Assembly (NCBI GenBank): GCA_964392615.1
Contig: CAYMRB010000160.1
Location: 1 to 19,562, forward strand
Direction: 5' to 3'
DNA length: 19,562 nt
DNA from: CAYMRB01 sp964392615
Lineage (GTDB): Bacteria > Planctomycetota > UBA8108
The position numbers were made by a program, and so were the translations under genes. The notes below the pieces were generated by a model that searched no databases, was not told the origin of the DNA, and was given only the letters and a program-made list of their open reading frames with translations. How positions within the stretch are numbered: the first letter of the stretch is position 1; every line of letters begins with the position of its first letter. Shown piece by piece: positions 13,681 to 19,562 of this stretch.

Positions 13681-15489
13681 TCAGTACAACGCGTAGTCCG
13701 AGGAGACCGCCAGGTCCTTCATCAGGTGACGCCAGCCGTCGGGCGATCGCCCGATCTGCTCGCGGGCCTTCGCCTTCTCGGCGTCCGTCGGCATGCGCAA
13801 CTTCATGCGCAGCCAGACTGCGTCGATCCATGGATCGAGCTCCGCGTTGCCCGGTCCGCTCTTGGATTTGTCCGAGTAGGCGAACAGACGCACGACGTCG
13901 TCGAGCGCGGTCTTCTCGTCCTCGAGCGCTTCGGTGATGAGGGCAGCGTCCTTGTCCTCCGGGATGGTGTCGAGCAGATCGACCCAGATACTGCGCGCGC
14001 GCTGCCGGATCGTCCGCGCGCGTCGGTGCCGCTTGCTGCCGTACAGGCCGCTGCCGACGATCTCGAGCGCGGCGCGTTCCGCGCTGCCACGGCCGCGGGC
14101 CATCAACGCGTCCAGCTCCGCAGCGCTGGGCACGCGGCCGGTGAGGCGTTCGAAGTTCCCGCGCAGCGCCGAGGAGTCGAGCGTCGCGCCCTCGCGGTCG
14201 GCGAGCTCGACGACGCGCAACCAGCGTTCGTCGTGGGACAGCGGTATCAAGGCGGCGACCTCGGCGCGCGTCGGCGTGCGATCGGCCAGATCGAGGAAGA
14301 GCCGGAAGAGCGAGCGGGTCGACACCTCGCGATCGTTGCGGTCGGCCTTCCCCGCCAGGAGAGCGGCCACGGCGTCGCTCGCGGGGTTCGAGGGCGTCGT
14401 GCCGGGCGGATCCGGATCGGGGTCCGAGAAGTCTTCGTCCGGACCGTTCGATGAACCGGGTCCGGACGCATCGGCCGTTGTCGAGGGTGCGGGAGTCTTC
14501 GGTTCTCGGCCCTCCGAGTCCTGGACGATATCGTCCGACCCGGACATGGCGATGCCGAGTGCGAGCCCGGCACCCACGCCGACCAGGCACGCGGTCAGCG
14601 TGAACACGAGCAGATTGGCGGTCGTCCAGCGCGCCCCCGTCGGAGCAGGAGGCGGCGGATGATTGTGCGCGTGGTGATGGGAGAGATGGTGGTGACGCCG
14701 ACCCGCCGGCACCGCGTACCCGGAAGGCGCCGCTTGGGGGGTGGGCCTGGCGGTCGGCGCAGCCTGCGGCGCGGCCCGCGCGGCAACCCGCGGCGGCACG
14801 GCCTGCGGTTGCGGCGGCACGGCCTGCGGTTGCGGCGGGACAGCCTGCGGTTGCGGCGGAACAGCCTGCGGTTGCGGCGGGACAGCCAGCGGTTGCGGCG
14901 GGACAGCCTGCGGTTGCGGCGGCACGGCCAGCGGTTGCGGCGGGACAGCCTGCGGAGGAGGAGGCGCCTCGGCGGTCGGCGCGGTCCTCGCTTCGAACTC
15001 CGAGATGAGTTGCTCGACGATATCGTCACCGACCCCGAGCGTCTCCTCGAGCTCGGCGGCGACCTGTGCGGCCGTCGGATCCGTCCGCGGTGCCGCTGGC
15101 TGCGCGCCGGCGGGTAGAGCGGCCTGAGCCGTCGGGGCCAGCGGCTCGCCCGGCGCGATCGGAACCGCCGTGTCGAAGAACGCATCCGGCGCGGAGGTCG
15201 CGTCGCGGAAGAACGTAATCTCCCAGCAGCCGACCCGCAGCCGATCGCCGTCCTCGAGCGGCCCCCGCTCACAGCGCAACTCGTTGATGTAAGTACCGTT
15301 CCGACTACCGAGGTCGCGGAAACGGTAGCCGCGCTCGCGCTTCTCGATCCGCAGGTGGTTCTTCGACACGCTGCGGTCGCGGATGCTGACTTCGGCTTCC
15401 CGGTTGCGCCCGACGAGGATCGAATCGGTGTCGACCTCGAGCGCCCGGCTCTCTTTGGTTTCTGTGTTTTGGAGGATCAGCTTGGGCAT
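13681..15489 (-). CDS. FHA-domain transmembrane protein with Pro-Gln repeats and periplasmic repeat domain
   Basis: A 602-aa putative signalling protein. An N-terminal FHA domain (1-95) has the phosphothreonine-binding residues GR (27-28), SxxH (42-45) and SRNGTY (62-67). After a helical linker come seven copies of AVPPQP(Q/L) (181-229) plus a partial one, then a His-rich tract (266-277). A single membrane segment (about 290-313) and an acidic Asp/Pro linker (318-362) follow. The C-terminal domain (about 372-602) repeats one motif three times: LADRTPTRAEV, LTGRVPSAAEL and MKLRMPTDAEK. These resemble the R-x-P-T-x-x-E helices of planctomycetal DUF1549/DUF1592-type proteins. The topology implies FHA inside and the repeat domain outside. 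No kinase gene is visible nearby. The ATG at 15489 starts directly at the FHA first strand. A longer open frame upstream is not supported. Confidence 0.88.
   Translation of the reverse strand: MPKLILQNTETKESRALEVDTDSILVGRNREAEVSIRDRSVSKNHLRIEKRERGYRFRDLGSRNGTYINELRCERGPLEDGDRLRVGCWEITFFRDATSAPDAFFDTAVPIAPGEPLAPTAQAALPAGAQPAAPRTDPTAAQVAAELEETLGVGDDIVEQLISEFEARTAPTAEAPPPPQAVPPQPLAVPPQPQAVPPQPLAVPPQPQAVPPQPQAVPPQPQAVPPQPQAVPPRVAARAAPQAAPTARPTPQAAPSGYAVPAGRRHHHLSHHHAHNHPPPPAPTGARWTTANLLVFTLTACLVGVGAGLALGIAMSGSDDIVQDSEGREPKTPAPSTTADASGPGSSNGPDEDFSDPDPDPPGTTPSNPASDAVAALLAGKADRNDREVSTRSLFRLFLDLADRTPTRAEVAALIPLSHDERWLRVVELADREGATLDSSALRGNFERLTGRVPSAAELDALMARGRGSAERAALEIVGSGLYGSKRHRRARTIRQRARSIWVDLLDTIPEDKDAALITEALEDEKTALDDVVRLFAYSDKSKSGPGNAELDPWIDAVWLRMKLRMPTDAEKAKAREQIGRSPDGWRHLMKDLAVSSDYALY
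14793..14955. repeat. 21-bp tandem repeat, about eight units, inside the FHA gene
   Basis: Units of 21 bp start at 14793, 14814, 14835, 14856, 14877, 14898, 14919 and 14940 (last partial) and keep the reading frame. Each encodes AVPPQPQ or AVPPQPL on the minus strand. Units differ at only a few positions, so the array is young or homogenised and is likely to vary in copy number between strains. Confidence 0.85.
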
Positions 15490-15573
15490 ACCCAATCCAG
15501 TGTAGGGCCCGCTGCCGTGTGGACGCCAGCGGCGATTCCGCGCCGGTGGGTACGGCGGCGGAAGGGTTCCGAA

Positions 15574-15579
15574 AGTATA
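15574..15579 (-). promoter_or_regulatory. Candidate -10 box for the FHA operon
   Basis: On the minus strand TATACT lies in the 104-bp gap upstream of the FHA gene, the only clear gap between the DUF2085 and MutS genes. The matching -35 is poor (TGGCAA with an 18-bp spacer), so the call is tentative. A second -10-like TACACT lies about 12 nt before the ATG. Confidence 0.35.
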
Positions 15580-15593
15580 GAACCGTCTTTTCG

Positions 15594-16139
15594 TCAGTTG
15601 CCATGAAAAAGCCGCCTGCCGGCAACGATCGCGTTCAGCAGCGCGAGCGTACTCGCGCCGAGTACGCCCAGCACGGCGCTCGTCAGAAGGACCGGAACGG
15701 CGGCGCGCACGTCGCTCGACGCGAGCAGCGGGACCGCGACGGCGCTCGTCGCGACGGCGATCCAATACGCCGTCGTCCGCCACCGGACTCGGGGCTCCCG
15801 GAGGTCGTCGGACGACCGGGACAGCGGCGGCACGAGCCACAGGAATCGAACGAGACCGCAGGCGAACAACACGCCGGATGCGCCGCGAAGCAACGGATTC
15901 TGCGGGATGAGATACAGGCCTTGCGGCACGATCTGCGCGAGCAATAGCGCGTGAATCCACAGCGAGCCGCGCGTCGCGCGAGGACGTATCGCCGCGTGCC
16001 ACAGGATCGCCAGCGTCACGCCGACGTAGATGCCCACGCAGCGCTGACACAGCGGCAACAGCTCGCCGTCGACCCGCGAGCAGTGCGCGGGGTCGCGGCC
16101 GCAGACGAGATCGAAGGCGCCGTCGAGGAGCTCGGTCAC
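15594..16139 (-). CDS. DUF2085 membrane protein
   Basis: A 181-aa membrane protein of the DUF2085 family, function unknown. The family signature is present: Cys13 and Cys20, then PLCQRCVGIYVG (29-40) with the CxxC pair Cys31/Cys34. This suggests a metal or redox site next to the first membrane segment. Hydrophobic helices lie at about 36-50, 60-78, 87-104, 122-140 and 145-172. Its GTG start at 16139 overlaps the stop of the upstream lipoprotein gene as GTGA, so the two are translationally coupled. A GGGGAG lies very close upstream. The start assumes the Cys motif belongs to the protein, which is strongly supported by family similarity. Confidence 0.8.
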   Translation of the reverse strand: MTELLDGAFDLVCGRDPAHCSRVDGELLPLCQRCVGIYVGVTLAILWHAAIRPRATRGSLWIHALLLAQIVPQGLYLIPQNPLLRGASGVLFACGLVRFLWLVPPLSRSSDDLREPRVRWRTTAYWIAVATSAVAVPLLASSDVRAAVPVLLTSAVLGVLGASTLALLNAIVAGRRLFHGN

Positions 16140-17359
16140 TTCTCCCCGGCCGGCTCTGCAGCGGTCTTGTCCGAGCTCGGCTTGCGCTCGGATTTCGACT
16201 GCGCGAGTCCGGGCGGCACGATCTTCGTCACCGTGCGTTGCGGAGAGCGCAGGTCCACGACCCATAGCGCCCGGTCTTTCTGCTGGGTGTGCTTCTCGTC
16301 CATCAGCGTCGTGGGCGCGGCGACCATCGAGCCGTCGGGTGCGAGTGAGGTCAGGAACGCGTCGCCGTCGCCCGCTTCCTTGGTTCCGGCGTCGAATACC
16401 CTGGTGAAGCGCACCTTGCCCGTGGCCACGGCGATCTCGCAGACGCCGAACTCGTCGATTCCGGTGTCGCCGCGAGCGCAGGAGGCGTACAGCATCTTGC
16501 CGTCGGGAGACCACGCGACGCAGCCGATCTCCACTTTGCCCTTCTCGGCCGTGCGAAGCAGCGGTGCGAGATCGATCGTCTTCAGGTGCTTGCCATTCTC
16601 GAACACGATGACCTCGGGGCGGAAGTCGTTGCCAGGAGTCAACGCGATCCGCAGCGGTGGTCCTGCGTGCACCGCGAAGAACGGCGACAGCCGACCGTGC
16701 TTGTCGCCGGCGATCTCGAACAGCGGTCGGATCTCGAGCGTCGCGGGATCGATACGACCGAATCGGAAGGTCTCTTTCTCGATCTCGCCGGGCGGCTTCT
16801 TCGCCTTCTCTACGGAAAGCGCGTACGCGTGCGTGCCGTCACCGGCGACCACCTTGCCGTCTTTCGACGGCGGTTTCTCGACCGTGACCTTGCCGGTCTC
16901 GAGGTCGAGCCCGATGATCGCCTTGCCGCTGAGAATCATGTATCGCTTGTCGACGATCACCAGCGGCAGAGCGATCGTGCCATCCACGTTGACCTCGCCG
17001 AGGTCGTAGCGGCGCAGGTGCCGCGTGCCGTCCGCGGCGATCGCGTGCACTGCTGCGGTCTTCTTCGGCTGCTCGTACTTCCCGAGCAGCAGGATCCGCT
17101 CGCCGTCCGGATGCCATGTCGCCGAGAACGGCGCGAAGTCGGGGTCGGGCTTCTGCCAGAGCGGTGGCAGCACGCGCGTCTTGCCGGTGTCGCGATTCCA
17201 GATCGCGAATTGCATGCGCTCGGCGCCCTCTTGCGCAAATGGAAAGATGACCTGCGAGCTGTCGGGACTCCACGCGGCGCGACACGCGAGGATGCACGTG
17301 ACCCACGCGGCGATGGCGACAACGTCGAGAAGAGAGCGTACGGACGCGGGCTGTTTCAT
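16136..17359 (-). CDS. Putative lipoprotein with WD40/TolB-like beta-propeller repeats
   Basis: A 407-aa exported protein. A hydrophobic N-terminus ends in ILAC, so Cys26 is the probable lipidation site, followed directly by the first propeller-like blade. Typical blade motifs are AAWSPDSSQVIF (28-39), ATWHPDGERILLL, VAWSPDGKMLYA and TSLAPDGSMVAA, the pattern of TolB/PD40/WD40-like repeats. The last 25 residues are a Lys/Ser/Glu-rich disordered tail. It probably binds a protein or ligand at the envelope, as no enzyme motif is visible. The ATG at 17359 has a perfect AGGAGG (17365-17370) 5 nt upstream. It is translationally coupled to the DUF2085 gene, which suggests the two act together. Confidence 0.8.
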   Translation of the reverse strand: MKQPASVRSLLDVVAIAAWVTCILACRAAWSPDSSQVIFPFAQEGAERMQFAIWNRDTGKTRVLPPLWQKPDPDFAPFSATWHPDGERILLLGKYEQPKKTAAVHAIAADGTRHLRRYDLGEVNVDGTIALPLVIVDKRYMILSGKAIIGLDLETGKVTVEKPPSKDGKVVAGDGTHAYALSVEKAKKPPGEIEKETFRFGRIDPATLEIRPLFEIAGDKHGRLSPFFAVHAGPPLRIALTPGNDFRPEVIVFENGKHLKTIDLAPLLRTAEKGKVEIGCVAWSPDGKMLYASCARGDTGIDEFGVCEIAVATGKVRFTRVFDAGTKEAGDGDAFLTSLAPDGSMVAAPTTLMDEKHTQQKDRALWVVDLRSPQRTVTKIVPPGLAQSKSERKPSSDKTAAEPAGEK

Positions 17360-17557
17360 CGCGGCCTCCTGGCTGGCGGTCAGCGCTCAGTGTAAACCCG
17401 CGGCGCGATCGGCACGCGTGAATTGCGGGAGGCGAGTCGACGCTCAGCGCGTCGCCCTATCGAGCGGTTTCGCCGTCGTCATCCGCGGAGCGATCTCGGC
17501 GATCCAGAAGGCGATGAGCTCCTCGCGAGTCGGCCGACAACCAACACCTGCACGCAC
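17360..17557 (-). other. 198-bp gap upstream of the lipoprotein gene
   Basis: No gene is seen. A 6-bp hairpin (17438-17443 with 17449-17454, 5-nt loop) lies past the ABC gene stop but has no T run. On the minus strand a TACACT -10-like hexamer lies about 30 nt before the lipoprotein start, without a good -35. It is the likely site of the lipoprotein promoter. Confidence 0.35.
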
Positions 17558-18667
<1,110 letters not shown>

Positions 18668-18844
18668 TGTCTCCACTTCGGTGTCCTGATCTCGAGTGAA
18701 ATGTCTCGCGGCGCGTGTGAGTGGCAGCCGTACTTCTCGGGTTTCCTGTCCGGTTCGCGTCGGTAACGGCAATGGCCTGGATAGCGGCGGATCACGAGTC
18801 GCAGTCGGCTCGGAAACTCAGGAACCCGACCAGGAGAACGAACG

Positions 18845-19562
18845 ATGCAGCTCTCCAACGCTCTCGCTGTCTTCCTCGCGGTAGTCGCCACGCCGATTCT
18901 CGACGCGCAGCAGTGGACGAAGCTCGGCGGCAAGGCGATCGACGTCGACTCCGGCGGTGGCTCGGTGTTCGCGATCCAGAGCGACCAGACGGTGACCTAC
19001 TTCTCGGGCGGACGGTGGCTGCCTTATCCGGGCGGCCTGAAGGCAAGGTCGATCGACGTCGACCGAAACGGCGTGCCGTACGCCGTGGGTGTCGACTGGA
19101 TCGGCCGTCGCGGCACGGGAGCAGGTTGGACCGCTCTGCCTGCGTGCCGCAGCGGGCTCGGGCAGATCGCCGTGGACGGCAAGGGCGTCGTCTACGGACT
19201 CGACGGCTACAAGAACCTCTATCGCTTCGAGAACGGCCAGTGGAAGGGCATCGGCACGTCGGTCAACGGCATCGCCGGTGATCTCCGTGGCGGGCTGCTG
19301 TTCATCGGCGGCGGCGGAGGAGCTCACCGCCACGGGGTCGGTCCGCTCGGCAAGATCAGGGGCGTCACCGACATCGCCTCCGACCCCGCAGGCAACCCGC
19401 TCGTCATCAAAGGTGAGACGCTGTACGGCTTCAACGGCAGCGCCTTCACGGCCTCGACGGGGGGGCTGCATCCCCGCGGGCTCTCCGTCGGAGCAGCCGG
19501 CGAGATCTACGTCATCGCGAAGGCGGACGGCGCGGTGTGGCGATACGGCAAGGGCGGCGGTG
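18845..19562 (+). CDS. Secreted tectonin-like beta-propeller protein (3' end outside window)
   Basis: The first 239 residues of an exported protein, cut by the window end. AGGAG (18832-18836) lies 8 nt before the ATG. Residues 1-21 form a signal peptide. The mature part shows repeated blades such as WTKLGGKAIDVDS (24-36), LKARSIDVDRNGVPYAVG, GLGQIAVDGKGVVYGL and GLSVGAAGEIYVIA, each a short strand followed by D..G.(I/V)Y. This is the pattern of tectonin-type propellers, which in other proteins bind glycans or lipopolysaccharide. Ligand and role are unknown here. It is divergent from the sugar ABC ATPase gene. Confidence 0.75.
   Translation, partial: MQLSNALAVFLAVVATPILDAQQWTKLGGKAIDVDSGGGSVFAIQSDQTVTYFSGGRWLPYPGGLKARSIDVDRNGVPYAVGVDWIGRRGTGAGWTALPACRSGLGQIAVDGKGVVYGLDGYKNLYRFENGQWKGIGTSVNGIAGDLRGGLLFIGGGGGAHRHGVGPLGKIRGVTDIASDPAGNPLVIKGETLYGFNGSAFTASTGGLHPRGLSVGAAGEIYVIAKADGAVWRYGKGGG

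Overview
This 19.6 kb window is chromosomal, very GC-rich and densely coding. It holds 14 genes I support: 12 complete and 2 cut by the window ends. I see no tRNA, rRNA, CRISPR array, transposase or phage gene. The content suggests a free-living bacterium, most likely Planctomycetota or a neighbour. The clues are a secreted prenyltransferase/squalene-oxidase-repeat protein with a HDWY motif, an FHA membrane protein whose periplasmic part repeats an 'R-x-P-T/S-x-x-E' motif, a membrane-anchored MutS-like ATPase, an S41 protease fused to HEAT-like repeats, and several lipoproteins. This assignment is an inference from gene families, not a phylogenetic result.

Layout. The acidic C-terminal tail of an unknown protein (2-79, +) converges on a secreted S41 protease (114-2372, -). 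A divergent region with a good promoter leads to a two-gene + unit: a YtxJ-type thioredoxin-like protein and a 3-hydroxyisobutyrate dehydrogenase-family enzyme (2595-3913). A 361-bp gene-free gap follows, with two identical 28-bp repeats able to fold as hairpins and a minus-strand terminator. Next is an FKBP lipoprotein (4275-4868, -). Divergent from it, behind a near-consensus promoter, lie a DUF218/YdcF-type membrane protein and a divergent adenylate kinase (5125-7057, +). A compact regulatory block (7133-7226) with palindrome, promoter and strong terminator precedes a type I phosphodiesterase/nucleotide pyrophosphatase (7291-8661, +).

From 17359 down to 8754 six genes run on the minus strand. 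They are a propeller-like lipoprotein, a DUF2085 membrane protein (GTGA overlap), an FHA/Pro-repeat/TM protein, an unrecognised secreted protein, the prenyltransferase-repeat protein (ATGA overlap) and the membrane MutS homologue. The four from FHA to MutS have gaps of 46, -4 and 43 bp, so they probably form one transcript. Upstream lies an orphan MalK/UgpC-type sugar ABC ATPase (17558-18667, -), divergent from the start of a secreted tectonin-like beta-propeller protein (18845 to the window end, +).

How they work together: the FHA gene cluster is the best candidate for an undescribed system. A cytoplasmic phosphothreonine reader is joined through a membrane segment to an external domain, and is co-transcribed with two secreted proteins and a membrane MutS-like ATPase. 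No kinase is visible in the window, so this is a hypothesis. The other genes are mostly envelope, redox or nucleotide housekeeping functions.
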